From positions 2,666,001 through 2,730,000 of the forward strand of contig NZ_AP022577.1 in NCBI RefSeq assembly GCF_010730955.1: DNA of 64,000 bases. Reading direction: 5' to 3'. How positions within the stretch are numbered: position 1 is the first letter of the stretch; the number at the start of each line of letters is the position of its first letter. This DNA comes from Mycolicibacterium aubagnense (GTDB lineage Bacteria > Actinomycetota > Actinomycetes > Mycobacteriales > Mycobacteriaceae). Of the stretch, positions 34,958 through 43,865 are shown piece after piece. The notes beneath the pieces are model-generated. The model was not told the DNA's origin. It made no database searches and saw only the letters and a program-made list of their open reading frames with translations. The translations under genes and the position numbers were made by a program.

Positions 34958-36106
34958 ATGCGGCGCGACCTGTACTCCCCCGATCACGAGGCCTACCGCG
35001 AGACCGTCCGCGAGTTCCTCGCCCGGGAAGTCGTCCCCTATCAGCATGATTGGGACAGGGAACGGTGGATCGACCGTAGTGTTTTCTCCCGAGCCGCCAA
35101 GGCCGGTATCTACGCGCTGCAGGTCGGGGAACAGTACGGTGGCTCCGGCGAACCCGATTACCGCTATCGCATGGTGGTGTGCGAGGAGATCGCGCGGATC
35201 AACGCCTTGTCCTTCGGCCTGACCGTCAGCCTGCAGGACGACCTGGTGCTGCACTACCTGCTCGACCTCACCAACGACGAGCAGAAGCGGCGCTGGCTTC
35301 CCGGTTTCGCCACCGGTGAGATCATCGGCGCTCTGGCGATGACCGAGCCGGGTGCCGGCAGCGATCTGCGGGGCCTGCGCACCACCGCTCGACGCGACGG
35401 CGAGCAGTGGATTCTCAACGGGCAGAAGACATTCATCTCCAGTGGCATCATGGCCGATCTGGTGGTGGTGGCGGCGCGCACCGGGAGCAGCGGAGGTTCC
35501 GGCGATCTGAGTCTGTTCGTGGTGGAGCGCGACACCCCCGGATTCGACCGGGGCCGCAAGCTGGACAAGATCGGGCTGCCGGCCCAAGACACCTCCGAGC
35601 TGTATTTCCGCGATGCCCGGGTACCCGCGGCCAACTTACTCGGTGAAGAGGGCCGCGGTCTGCAGTACCTGATGAGTCATCTCCCCCGCGAGCGCCTCGG
35701 GGTGACCGCCAAAGCCATTGCCACCACCCGGGCCATCTTCGAGATGACGGTCGAATACTGCAAGGGGCGGCACGCCTTCGGCGCCCCGCTGTCGGACAAA
35801 CAGCACGTCCGCTTCGAGCTCGCCGAGATGGCTACCGAGATCGACATCGCGCAGTCCTATGCCGATCGGTCGGTATTGGCCTACAACGCAGGCGAACTCA
35901 CCGCGGTGGATGCGGCAAAGGGCAAGTGGTACGTCAGCGAACTGCAGAAGCGGGTCGTCGACCGCTGTCTACAACTTCATGGCGGCTACGGCTACATGAC
36001 CGAGTATCCCGTTGCCCGGGCCTATCTCGATACCCGTATACAAACCATCTACGGTGGCACCACCGAGATCATGAAGGAGATCATCGGCCGCGACGTGGTC
36101 GCCTGA
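34958..36106 (+). CDS. Acyl-CoA dehydrogenase
   Basis: 382 residues from the ATG 4 nt after the thiolase stop. It is a complete enzyme: MTEPGAGSDLRGLRTTARR, WILNGQKTFISSGIMADLVVVAAR, and IQTIYGGTTEIMKEIIGRDV at the C terminus, the long-chain/isovaleryl-type ending. It lies in the thiolase-FadE-nitroreductase run. Substrate unknown. Confidence 0.87.
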   Translation: MRRDLYSPDHEAYRETVREFLAREVVPYQHDWDRERWIDRSVFSRAAKAGIYALQVGEQYGGSGEPDYRYRMVVCEEIARINALSFGLTVSLQDDLVLHYLLDLTNDEQKRRWLPGFATGEIIGALAMTEPGAGSDLRGLRTTARRDGEQWILNGQKTFISSGIMADLVVVAARTGSSGGSGDLSLFVVERDTPGFDRGRKLDKIGLPAQDTSELYFRDARVPAANLLGEEGRGLQYLMSHLPRERLGVTAKAIATTRAIFEMTVEYCKGRHAFGAPLSDKQHVRFELAEMATEIDIAQSYADRSVLAYNAGELTAVDAAKGKWYVSELQKRVVDRCLQLHGGYGYMTEYPVARAYLDTRIQTIYGGTTEIMKEIIGRDVVA

Positions 36107-36131
36107 TCGAGGACTTCCGGGAGAGGGCGAT

Positions 36132-36863
36132 ATGGGGACCGACCTTCAGCACATCGTGGCAACCCGCCGTTCGGCAGGGCTGCCGGCTGATGCTGCCGAA
36201 ACGCTCGAGCACCTGCTGGCCATCCGGGTCAGCCACCGCGCCTTTACTCCAACTCCGGTGCCCCGCAGCACCATTGAGGTGATCTTGCGCACCGCTCAGC
36301 TCACTGCCTCGTGGTGTAACAGCCAGCCGTGGCAGGTGACGGTGACCAGTGGTGCGGGGACCGCGCGCCTGCGCGATGCGCTCGGTGCCGCGGTCGACAG
36401 CGGCCAGGTGGAGACACCTGACATCGCGTTCCCACGGGAATATCGTGGGGTCTACCGAGACCGCCGCCGCGAGAGCGGGTATCAGCTGTACACCGCGCTC
36501 GGCATCGAGCGCGGTGACCGTCAACGTCAACGGCAGCAGACGCAGCAGAACTTCGCGTTCTTCGGGGCGCCGCACGTCGCGATCATCCACACCGATGAAG
36601 CACTGGGACCGTACGGCGCCGTCGATTGCGGCGGGTACGTCAACAGCTTCCTACTCGCCGCGACGGCCCACGGCGTCGGTAGCGTCGCCCAGGCGGCGTT
36701 GGCCATGTACCCCAGCGTGTTACGCCGCGAGCTCGGGCTCGGCGACGACCGCAACATAGTCTGTGGGATCTCGTTCGGCTATCCCGACCTCGATCACCCG
36801 ACCAACCGCTACCGGACCACCCGGGCACCGCTGGACCAGGTCGTCGAATGGGTCACCGCGTGA
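36132..36863 (+). CDS. Nitroreductase-family (FMN) oxidoreductase
   Basis: 243 residues. The RVSHRAFTPTPVPRSTIEVILRTAQLTASWCNSQPWQ N-terminal segment and ALAMYPSVLRRELGLGDDRNIVCGISFGYPD near the C terminus are the FMN nitroreductase/BluB fold. Members reduce nitro groups, enones or quinones. It follows the FadE gene by 25 nt and ends exactly next to the convergent CoA-transferase stop (36864), leaving no terminator between. An enone reduction in the pathway is plausible but unproven. Confidence 0.8.
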   Translation: MGTDLQHIVATRRSAGLPADAAETLEHLLAIRVSHRAFTPTPVPRSTIEVILRTAQLTASWCNSQPWQVTVTSGAGTARLRDALGAAVDSGQVETPDIAFPREYRGVYRDRRRESGYQLYTALGIERGDRQRQRQQTQQNFAFFGAPHVAIIHTDEALGPYGAVDCGGYVNSFLLAATAHGVGSVAQAALAMYPSVLRRELGLGDDRNIVCGISFGYPDLDHPTNRYRTTRAPLDQVVEWVTA

Positions 36864-38045
36864 TCACCGGTCGAAGAGCTCGGTGAGCAACGCACGCCGC
36901 TGAACCCAGTCCGCGTCACGGAGATCCACGTGCCCACGCTCGGTGACGATCACATCCACATCGTGCGCCGGGGTCGACGCCGGGCGGCTCAAGCGCTCCA
37001 CGAGCGGAGAGCGGCCGCCGAATCGGCTCGTGACAGCGATGATCGACAACCCGTCAGGGCTCAATCGCCCCGCGGTGCAGTAATCGGGGTGCCCGCCGAT
37101 GCCGCCGACGACACGATCGCCGATGCCTTCGACATTGACCTGGCCGTACGGATCGATCTCAACGGCGGTGTTGACCGACACGAACGGTCCGCCGGTCGCG
37201 AGCCGCGTCACGTCGTGGGTGTGTTCGATACCGTGCAGAATCTCGCGTCCGTCAGCCCACGCGAACAGTTCGGCGCCGCCGAACAGGTATGTGGCAGAGG
37301 GAACTCCGACGAGCAGGCCCCGGCGATCGAGATCCACCACGGCGTCGGTGAGCAATCCGGTATCGATTGCCAAAGGAATCTCCGCACGCTGCAGGATTGC
37401 CGTTCCCAGTTGTCCGGGCCCGTATTGCAATCGGGCCCCCGGCGGTACGAGCCGGAGCACGTTGTCGGCAAGTGCCTCATGCACCGGCTCCGGCGCGCGT
37501 CCCGGCATCGGCGTCGGCCCGTCACTGCACAGGCCGACCACATCGATGTCAGCACTCGCCACGCCGCCGTGTACTGCGCTCGCCGCGGGAGCCGAACCGT
37601 CCACGACCGCCCACACCGGGACGCCGGCGGCGATCAGCCCCTGCTGCCACGACACCTCGGTGGACAAGGACAGCTTTCCGCTGCGTGCGACCATTCGGGT
37701 GATCAACAGATCGGGCCGCAACGGACCAGCGACCAACGCGGGGATCGCCGACATGCTGGTGGGAATGGACCGGGTCACCGCTGATGCGGCGAGTGCCCGT
37801 GCTCCCCAGCCCGGCATCAGGGTGATCACCCGGGCGAAGCCGTCCGGACGCAGGTCCGCCAACGGCAGCGGCGACCAACCGAGGATCAGGTTCACACCAC
37901 CTACTTCGGTTGCGGCGCAGCTGATCTCAGTCAGTACAGAGGTGCCGTCGCCGAGTGTCCAGAGGCCACCCACACCATCACCGAGGGCTATCGTCATGCC
38001 CGGGCGCAGCGTGTGCCGCAGCCGGGAGGCGAAGCCGACGGTCAT
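36864..38045 (-). CDS. Acetyl-CoA hydrolase/transferase-family CoA-transferase
   Basis: 393 residues. The C-terminal half has the conserved region VNTAVEIDPYGQVNVEGIGDRVVGGIGGHPDY with the candidate catalytic Glu, then SIIAVTSRFGGRSPLVERL. This matches 4-hydroxybutyrate/acetyl-CoA transferase-type proteins in a shortened form. It starts within the stop of the upstream membrane protein gene (ATGA). It could load CoA onto a dicarboxylate for the HTD2-like hydratase and the CitE-like lyase. Confidence 0.78.
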   Translation of the reverse strand: MTVGFASRLRHTLRPGMTIALGDGVGGLWTLGDGTSVLTEISCAATEVGGVNLILGWSPLPLADLRPDGFARVITLMPGWGARALAASAVTRSIPTSMSAIPALVAGPLRPDLLITRMVARSGKLSLSTEVSWQQGLIAAGVPVWAVVDGSAPAASAVHGGVASADIDVVGLCSDGPTPMPGRAPEPVHEALADNVLRLVPPGARLQYGPGQLGTAILQRAEIPLAIDTGLLTDAVVDLDRRGLLVGVPSATYLFGGAELFAWADGREILHGIEHTHDVTRLATGGPFVSVNTAVEIDPYGQVNVEGIGDRVVGGIGGHPDYCTAGRLSPDGLSIIAVTSRFGGRSPLVERLSRPASTPAHDVDVIVTERGHVDLRDADWVQRRALLTELFDR

Positions 38046-38722
38046 GCGTCGTGCGCGTCGAGGTCGACGTTGCGCATCGTCACTCCCATCACGACGAGGA
38101 AGACCGCATAGGTCGTCAGCGCGAGCCAGAACACCAAGATGCCGTTCCAGGCGAGCGGTCCACGGTGAAAAAAGAACGCCAGCACATCGGGCACAAAGGA
38201 CGCCGCAACCCAGAAATTCACGTAGCCGACCCATCGCGGAACCCGACTGAGCGGGTCACGCAGGATGGTCACGCCGATGACGATGTTCTGAATCATGAAC
38301 GGCGCGATCGGGGTAAGGAACAACAGCCAGGCGATGTCATTGAGGGTCACGGTGACCTCGGGGTTTCGATCGGGACGGAAGGAGATCACCGCCATCAGCA
38401 GCATCGGAATCAGCAGCAGAACTCCGGTCGCCGCCCCGATGACGAGTTGTACGACGGCCAACAACGGCGTTCGGCCCTCGATGCGGGCCATCACCAGACC
38501 GATGAGCGCGATCAGCGGAAACACCAGAGCAACTCCCAGCGACGCGATCACCAGACCGGCGAGGACGCGGGTGTCGTGACTGTAGAAACCGACGACCTCT
38601 TCGGTTGTACTACTGGGCCCCAACGGAATCGGCAATACACCGGCGATCAGCCAACCGATGAGCGAGACCAGGACCGTCGCCGGGCCGGACCAGGCACAGA
38701 TGTGCTGCAGTGTTCTGGACAT
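38042..38722 (-). CDS. Polytopic membrane protein, unknown
   Basis: 226 residues with about six hydrophobic helices (for example ATVLVSLIGWLIAGVLPI, VLAGLVIASLGVALVFPLIALIGL, AATGVLLLIPMLLMAV, GILVFWLALTTYAVFLVVMG). No transporter signature is seen. It is coupled to the CoA-transferase by a 4-nt overlap. A role in substrate entry or membrane attachment of the pathway is only a guess. Confidence 0.7.
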   Translation of the reverse strand: MSRTLQHICAWSGPATVLVSLIGWLIAGVLPIPLGPSSTTEEVVGFYSHDTRVLAGLVIASLGVALVFPLIALIGLVMARIEGRTPLLAVVQLVIGAATGVLLLIPMLLMAVISFRPDRNPEVTVTLNDIAWLLFLTPIAPFMIQNIVIGVTILRDPLSRVPRWVGYVNFWVAASFVPDVLAFFFHRGPLAWNGILVFWLALTTYAVFLVVMGVTMRNVDLDAHDA

Positions 38723-38766
38723 GGGTCACCTTTCGTGTGGAGACGAGCATCAAGTCGTGGGCGGCG

Positions 38767-39576
38767 CTATTCGCTCGCTACGCGCTCAGCGCGAGACAGA
38801 AGTCTGCGGGCGTGTTCCAGAACCGGCCGGTCGACCATCTTGCCGTCGAGTAACCCGGCACCACCCGCACCGGCGGCCGCGACCACAGCGCGCGCATGCG
38901 CGACCTGAGCGTCGGACGGGCTGAACCCCTCGTTCACCACACTCACCTGGTTCGGGTGCACACACAGCTTGCCGCCGAAGCCCAGCCGGGCCGCGGCGAC
39001 CGCGTCCTTCCGGACCGCAGCGGTGTCGCGGACATCAACCGTGACGCCGTCGATCGGTGCGGGCAGACCAGCTGCCGCGGATGCCAGGACCAACGCACTA
39101 CGCGCGGTATTCAGCGCCACGTAATCGTCTGGCGGGGTCCCGATTTCGGCGCTCAGATCGATGCTCCCGAAAGCCACCCGCACCACACCGGGCACCCGAC
39201 ACACACCGGCGGCACCCAGCACTCCACGAGCCGTTTCGATCAAGGCGATGACGGGCACATCCAAGGCCAGCGAGCGCAGCGTTTCGGCATCCGCCTTCGG
39301 CAGCATCACCGGACAGCCATACTCGGCGACCATCGCCAGATCGTCTGTACACCAGCGAGTATCGAATCCGTTGACCCGCACGATGCCGGCCCCGCCGCCG
39401 GCCAGCCAATCGCGGACGTGCCTGCGCGCCAGGGCTTTGAGCGCGGGCGCAACCGCGTCCTCGAGATCGAGGATGATCTGGTCCGCACCGCAGCCCGCAG
39501 CCTTGGTGAACCGTTCCGGCCGGTCACCGGGAACGAACAGGAGACTGCGGGCCGCCGCGAGGTCGGGCGCCTTCAG
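38767..39576 (-). CDS. HpcH/HpaI (CitE-like) CoA-ester lyase
   Basis: About 269 residues. Signatures are ARSLLFVPGDRPERF at the N terminus, ADQIILDLEDAVAP (metal/acid cluster), VIALIETARGVLGA and AFGSIDLSAEIG, then GFGGKLCVHPNQVSVVNEGF. The family cleaves beta-hydroxyacyl-CoA such as citramalyl- or malyl-CoA. There is no in-frame ATG, GTG or TTG at the expected place. A CTG forms a CTGA overlap with the upstream stop and is used here as start; the nearest ATG (39693) would force a 120-nt overlap. It is likely co-transcribed with the flavin oxidoreductase gene. Confidence 0.8.
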   Translation of the reverse strand: MKAPDLAAARSLLFVPGDRPERFTKAAGCGADQIILDLEDAVAPALKALARRHVRDWLAGGGAGIVRVNGFDTRWCTDDLAMVAEYGCPVMLPKADAETLRSLALDVPVIALIETARGVLGAAGVCRVPGVVRVAFGSIDLSAEIGTPPDDYVALNTARSALVLASAAAGLPAPIDGVTVDVRDTAAVRKDAVAAARLGFGGKLCVHPNQVSVVNEGFSPSDAQVAHARAVVAAAGAGGAGLLDGKMVDRPVLEHARRLLSRAERVASE

Positions 39577-40886
39577 TGCGACACCGCCGGCCGATACGCG
39601 GCAACGATCTTGTCCGCCACCAGTTTTGCGGTCTCGGCACAGGCGGTGGTGCCGCCGTTGGCGTACTCCTTGACTCCGTCGCCCACATTCCACAGCCCGG
39701 TGAACGGGGTGTCGTGCGACAGGTCGAACCCGGCGACCGCCCGCTGCGGCGGCCAGCCGTCGCGGGTGATCGCGACGTTCAGAATGCGCGCCCGGGTGTC
39801 GAAGCCTTCGATGGTGTCGCGCAGATCCTGTAGCAGGAACTCGGTTTCGGCGGCCTCATCGAAATCGCCCGTCGGATTCTCGGGCACCGAGGTGCCGACG
39901 TAGAGGTGCCAGCCCTCCGGGGCCATCTCCGGGCAGACGTCGGTGAAGTTGGCGATGTAGGCCAGCCGGCGTGATTTGGCGAAGCTCAGCATTCCGGGGG
40001 CCTCGATCAGCCGTTCCCGGCTGGCGAAGTTGACCGAGATCATCGACGTCGGACGGTCGGCCGCCTTGACCAGCTCCTGGTAGTCCGGCGGGACGTTCTC
40101 CTGTCCGACCAGAGCGACGGTGGCGGCAGGCCCGACGTCGCTGACGACGACCTGGGCGTCGATCCGCACGGGCTGACCGCCGCGCTGCACCTCGATCCCG
40201 GTCGCCCTGTCACCGTCGGTGAAGATCTTGGTCACCGGGGTCGACAACCAAATCTGACCACCGTCGCGCTCGGCGGCACCGGCCAGGGCCTGCCACAGCC
40301 CGATGGTGCCCTTGGGATGGAAGCCGAAGCGCTTGAACGCGCTCTTGCGGGTGAAGTAGGTGAGGAACACCCGGGCCGGCAGATCCTCGGAACCCACGGC
40401 GAACACCGAGGCACACATATTGCGGAAAATGCCGTGTACGCCTTCATTTTTGGTGTATTTGGACACCCACTCGGCGGTGGACAACTCGTCTTCGGGCAAC
40501 CCGGAGTCGTTGCGGGCCGCGCCGATCCCCTTGACCAGCTTGGCGCCCTGACGGGTCAGCTTGCCGAGCAGGAACCCCCAGCCGCCGCCGGTGACGTCGA
40601 CGTCCTTGCCGGCGATGCGGTACAGGATGGGCGGTTGCGGTTCCCGGATATCGAACGGTGCCCCCACCTCGTCGCAGGTCTGCTGGGTGATGCCGCCGAC
40701 CTCGATGACGATGGCCCCGTTGTTGACCTTGAAACCCTCGATGTCGTCGGTGGAAGCGCGGCCGCCGACCTTGTCGAGGCGTTCGACCACCAACGTCCGG
40801 TAACCCTGGTGCGCGAGGCGGGCCGCGGTGAACAGGCCACCCGCCCCGGCGCCGATGACGATCACATCAAACTGATTGTCTGCCAT
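39573..40886 (-). CDS. FAD-dependent NAD(P)-binding oxidoreductase, phytoene-desaturase/amine-oxidase type
   Basis: 437 residues. The N-terminal Rossmann motif VIVIGAGAGGLFTAARLAHQGYRTLVVE at about 9-36 binds FAD, with GGRAST next, and a C-terminal GLWNVGDGVKEYANGG segment closes the fold. Relatives desaturate or isomerise ring or polyene substrates. In this cluster it could dehydrogenate a ring. It ends in an overlap with the CitE-like gene and follows a FadE gene by 10 nt. Confidence 0.8.
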   Translation of the reverse strand: MADNQFDVIVIGAGAGGLFTAARLAHQGYRTLVVERLDKVGGRASTDDIEGFKVNNGAIVIEVGGITQQTCDEVGAPFDIREPQPPILYRIAGKDVDVTGGGWGFLLGKLTRQGAKLVKGIGAARNDSGLPEDELSTAEWVSKYTKNEGVHGIFRNMCASVFAVGSEDLPARVFLTYFTRKSAFKRFGFHPKGTIGLWQALAGAAERDGGQIWLSTPVTKIFTDGDRATGIEVQRGGQPVRIDAQVVVSDVGPAATVALVGQENVPPDYQELVKAADRPTSMISVNFASRERLIEAPGMLSFAKSRRLAYIANFTDVCPEMAPEGWHLYVGTSVPENPTGDFDEAAETEFLLQDLRDTIEGFDTRARILNVAITRDGWPPQRAVAGFDLSHDTPFTGLWNVGDGVKEYANGGTTACAETAKLVADKIVAAYRPAVSH

Positions 40887-40896
40887 GTATTTTCCT

Positions 40897-42057
40897 TCAG
40901 TAGGAGCGGGGCAGGCCCAGCGAGGTCTGCGCGATGAAGTTGAGAACCATCTCCCGGCTCACCGGCGCGGTGCGCATCAGCCGGGTGACGAACCACAGCT
41001 CCGAGAGCCCGTATTCGTGCGACAGCCCGTTGCCGCCGTGGGTTTGGATGGCCTGGTCGAGCGCCTTGAGCGCAGCCTCGGATGCGGCGAACTTCGCGAT
41101 ATTGGCTGCCTCGCCGGCGGATTCGCCGGCGTCGAACAGTTCGGCGCTGCGTACGGTGGCCAGCCGGCCCAGTTCGACGGCGATGTGGGATTCGGCCAGC
41201 GGATGCGCCACCCCCTGGTGCGCACCGATCGGGGTGGACCAGACGGTGCGCTCCTTGGCATAGTCGGCGGCTTTGCCGATGGCGTAGCGGCCGATGCCAC
41301 TGCACAAGGCGCCGACCAGGATTCGTTCCGGGTTGAGTCCGTCGAACACCTGGCGCAGGCCGTTGCCCGCCGTCCCGATCAGGGCGTCCTCGCCCACCTC
41401 CACGTCGTCGAGGAAGACAGTGAACTGCTTGTCCGGCGACACGATCGCCGTATCGATCCGTTGGAGGGTGAGCCCGGGCGCATCGGTGGGGACCACGAAC
41501 AACGACAGCCTGGGCTTGTCGGGCGTGGAGTGCTCGGCATCGCGGGTGACGACCAGGACGGCGTCGCATTGATCGATGGCCGAGATGTAGTACTTGGCGC
41601 CGGAGATTTTCCAGCCCGTCGCGGTGCGCTCCGCGGTGGTCTTGACGTTGTGGCTGTTGGACCCCGCGTCGGGCTCGGTGAGCCCGAAGGCCATCTTGCG
41701 GGTGCCGTCGGCGATGGCGGGCAGCCACTGCTGCTTCATCTCGTGCGAGCCATGGTGGGCCAGGATGCTGCCGCAGATGGCCGGGGAGATCACCCAGATC
41801 AACAACGGCATGCCGTGCGCGGCAAGCTCTTCGACCACGACGACGGCCTCAGACATGCCGCCACCACCGCCGCCGTACTCCTCGGGCAGGTGCAGGCCCA
41901 ACAGGCCGGCGACACCGAGGTCCTTCCACAGCTCCTCGATGTCTCCGCCCGTACGTCCGCGTTCCAGGAAGTACTGCGAGCCATAACGTTCCGCGATGCC
42001 GGCCACGGTTTCCCGTATGGCGCGGTGCTCTGGACTGTCAGAGGTCAATCCGGGCAT
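40897..42057 (-). CDS. Acyl-CoA dehydrogenase-like protein with altered C terminus
   Basis: 386 residues. The N-terminal and middle domains are typical (LPEEYGGGGGGMSEAVVVVEEL, GLTEPDAGSNSHNVKTTAER, WKISGAKYYISA). At the C terminus the usual GTNEIQ-type loop is replaced by LMRTAPVSREMVLNFIAQTSLGLPRS. It may be the partner subunit of another FadE or have changed chemistry. It lies in the minus-strand run below the MaoC gene. Confidence 0.83.
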   Translation of the reverse strand: MPGLTSDSPEHRAIRETVAGIAERYGSQYFLERGRTGGDIEELWKDLGVAGLLGLHLPEEYGGGGGGMSEAVVVVEELAAHGMPLLIWVISPAICGSILAHHGSHEMKQQWLPAIADGTRKMAFGLTEPDAGSNSHNVKTTAERTATGWKISGAKYYISAIDQCDAVLVVTRDAEHSTPDKPRLSLFVVPTDAPGLTLQRIDTAIVSPDKQFTVFLDDVEVGEDALIGTAGNGLRQVFDGLNPERILVGALCSGIGRYAIGKAADYAKERTVWSTPIGAHQGVAHPLAESHIAVELGRLATVRSAELFDAGESAGEAANIAKFAASEAALKALDQAIQTHGGNGLSHEYGLSELWFVTRLMRTAPVSREMVLNFIAQTSLGLPRSY

Positions 42058-42063
42058 GTCTGT

Positions 42064-43275
42064 CTACCTTCCGGTGAATTCGGGTGTGCGCTTGTCGGCG
42101 AACGCGGCGATTGCCGCTGCGGCGTCCGCGCTGTCGCCGGTGAATCTGATACCGCGCGATTCGGCAGCGAATTGCGCGGGCAAGTCGTTGGCCCACGTCT
42201 CCCGTAGCAGCTGACGCATCCGGCCGAAGGCCGCCGTTGGTCCGTTTGCCAGCTCCCGGGCCAAAGCCGTTGCCCTGTCGCGCAGTTCGCTGCCCGGGAC
42301 GACCTCGTTGATCAGTCCCCAGGTCAGCGCCTCGGCATCGGTGATCGGCTGGTTGCGCAGGTAGGCCTGCGCGGCCCGGCGCGGGCCGATCAGCCTTGGC
42401 AGGTGCCACGTGCCGCCACCGTCCCCGGACAGCCCGATGCCGGCGAAGGCAGTGACAAACCGCGTGCCTTCGGCCGCCAGCACCAGGTCAGCCGCGTACA
42501 CGTAGCCCAGCCCGCCGCCGGCCACCACTCCGTGCGCCGCGGTGACGATCGGGACATTGACCCGGCTGAGGATCTCGAAGCCTTGGTGGAACGGATCGGT
42601 CATCTTCTGAAAGAGGTCGCCGAACGCCTCGGAGCGGCCCGCCAAGAAATAGCCGATGTCCCCACCGACCGTCAGTGCCGGACCGTTTCCGCAGATCAGC
42701 ACCGCGCGGACGGTGTCGTCAGCCGCGATCCGCCGGGCGACTTCGAGGGTCTCCTGCCCCATCCGCAGGTCGATCGCGTTGCGAACCTCGGGTCGGTCGA
42801 GGCAGACGGTCGCCAGGCCGTCGGCGACGGTGTACTCGATGGTCTGCAACGGAACCGGCCCGTTGAGGGCGGCGTGCCAAGCCGCGGTGTCGGTGAGCTG
42901 GCGCAGACTGACGATCCGCCCGTCCGCCGCGAAACCGAGGACGTGGATGAATGCGGCATCGAGCGCCTTGCCGGTGCGCCGGGCCGTCCCGACGTAGCTG
43001 CCGCCGACCATCAGCCGCCCGTCTTCGAGTCCCTCGAAGTGCCTCGGCTCGGCGCGGACCCGGAAGTGCTCCCCGATGCGCCACCACAGATTGGTCTGCA
43101 TGGCTTGCGGGCCGACGTGTTGACCGCCCATCCCCAGCGGCATGCCTTCGGCGGCGTGGCCGATGAAATCGGGGTGCAGCAACACGTTCAATGCGTCGCG
43201 ATCACCGGTCGCCAACGCCGTGTACAGCTGCTGCGCGGCAGCTACCCGCGCGTCGCGCGAGGTCTCAACCGACAT
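42064..43275 (-). CDS. Fusion of a SnoaL-like (NTF2-fold) domain and an enoyl-CoA hydratase domain
   Basis: 403 residues. Residues about 1-135 look like a SnoaL/NTF2 polyketide-cyclase-type fold (AAQQLYTALATGDRDALNVLLHPDFIGHAAEGMP, ending VSLRQLTDTAAWHAAL). Residues about 145-403 are a crotonase (VCLDRPEVRNAIDLRMGQE, oxyanion loop AAHGVVAGGGLGYVYAADLVLAAEG). The frame is continuous across the join and no start is visible between. The NTF2 half might bind or isomerise the ring acyl-CoA that the crotonase hydrates. The gene overlaps the MaoC gene by 11 nt. Confidence 0.82.
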   Translation of the reverse strand: MSVETSRDARVAAAQQLYTALATGDRDALNVLLHPDFIGHAAEGMPLGMGGQHVGPQAMQTNLWWRIGEHFRVRAEPRHFEGLEDGRLMVGGSYVGTARRTGKALDAAFIHVLGFAADGRIVSLRQLTDTAAWHAALNGPVPLQTIEYTVADGLATVCLDRPEVRNAIDLRMGQETLEVARRIAADDTVRAVLICGNGPALTVGGDIGYFLAGRSEAFGDLFQKMTDPFHQGFEILSRVNVPIVTAAHGVVAGGGLGYVYAADLVLAAEGTRFVTAFAGIGLSGDGGGTWHLPRLIGPRRAAQAYLRNQPITDAEALTWGLINEVVPGSELRDRATALARELANGPTAAFGRMRQLLRETWANDLPAQFAAESRGIRFTGDSADAAAAIAAFADKRTPEFTGR

Positions 43276-43717
43276 AACGGATGATCGATTCGATGACGGC
43301 GGCAGGCTTTTCGGCGCCGTCGATTTCGATGGTCGTGGTCATGATCGCTTGCGTACCGCCGCTCACGGCAGAGACGTCGCCGACGACGCCGCGTGCCCGG
43401 ATCTTGGCGCCCACCGGGACCGGCGAGATGAAACGAACCTTGTTGAGCCCGTAGTTGATCGCCATCGCGATGCCGTCCACCAGGTACAGCTGGTGCATGA
43501 AATGCGGCAGCAACGACAAGGTGAGCAGCCCGTGGGCGATGGTGCCGCCGAACGGTCCGGTCGCGGCCCGGTCCGGATCGACGTGGATCCACTGGTGGTC
43601 CCCGGTGGCGTCGGCGAACAGATCAACCCGGTCTTGGGTGATCTCCAGCCAGTCGGTCGGTCCGAGCTCGCGGCCGGCCGCCGACGCAAATTCGTCAAGG
43701 CTGCCAAAAACTTCCAT
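43265..43717 (-). CDS. MaoC-family (R)-specific enoyl-CoA hydratase
   Basis: 150 residues from the ATG with GGGAGA upstream (MEVFGSLDEFASAAG); an ATG at 43747 would add 10 residues. The hydratase 2 motif is ITQDRVDLFADATGDHQWIHVDPDRAATGPFGGTIAHGLLTLSL, with the catalytic Asp and His present. It is the first gene of the minus-strand run ending at 36864, behind the AT-rich inverted repeat at 43760-43782. Confidence 0.87.
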   Translation of the reverse strand: MEVFGSLDEFASAAGRELGPTDWLEITQDRVDLFADATGDHQWIHVDPDRAATGPFGGTIAHGLLTLSLLPHFMHQLYLVDGIAMAINYGLNKVRFISPVPVGAKIRARGVVGDVSAVSGGTQAIMTTTIEIDGAEKPAAVIESIIRYVG

Positions 43718-43759
43718 GCCGTCTCCCTGGTTGTGCGCGACTGTCATCTCGTGGACGTT

Positions 43760-43782
43760 ATCGAATTTAATATTGATTCGAT
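43760..43782. promoter_or_regulatory. Inverted repeat and insert-specific motif, site D
   Basis: ATCGAAT and ATTCGAT arms flank a 9-nt AT-rich centre. On the minus strand 43764-43778 reads AATCAATATTAAATT, 12 of 15 identical to sites A and B. It sits upstream of the MaoC gene in the promoter shared with the divergent MBL gene. Confidence 0.5.
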
Positions 43783-43833
43783 TTTTTTTCAACCATCGAC
43801 CCATGTCGCATACGACACTGGCCGACTTTTTCT

Positions 43834-43848
43834 ATCTCCTGTTAGATT
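43834..43848 (+). promoter_or_regulatory. Weak copy of the insert motif upstream of the MBL gene, site E
   Basis: ATCTCCTGTTAGATT matches sites A/B at 10 of 15 positions, mainly the TGTTAxATT half, and ends 17 nt before the GTG start. It may simply be promoter sequence. Confidence 0.3.
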
Positions 43849-43865
43849 GAAGGCAAGGAGGCGAC

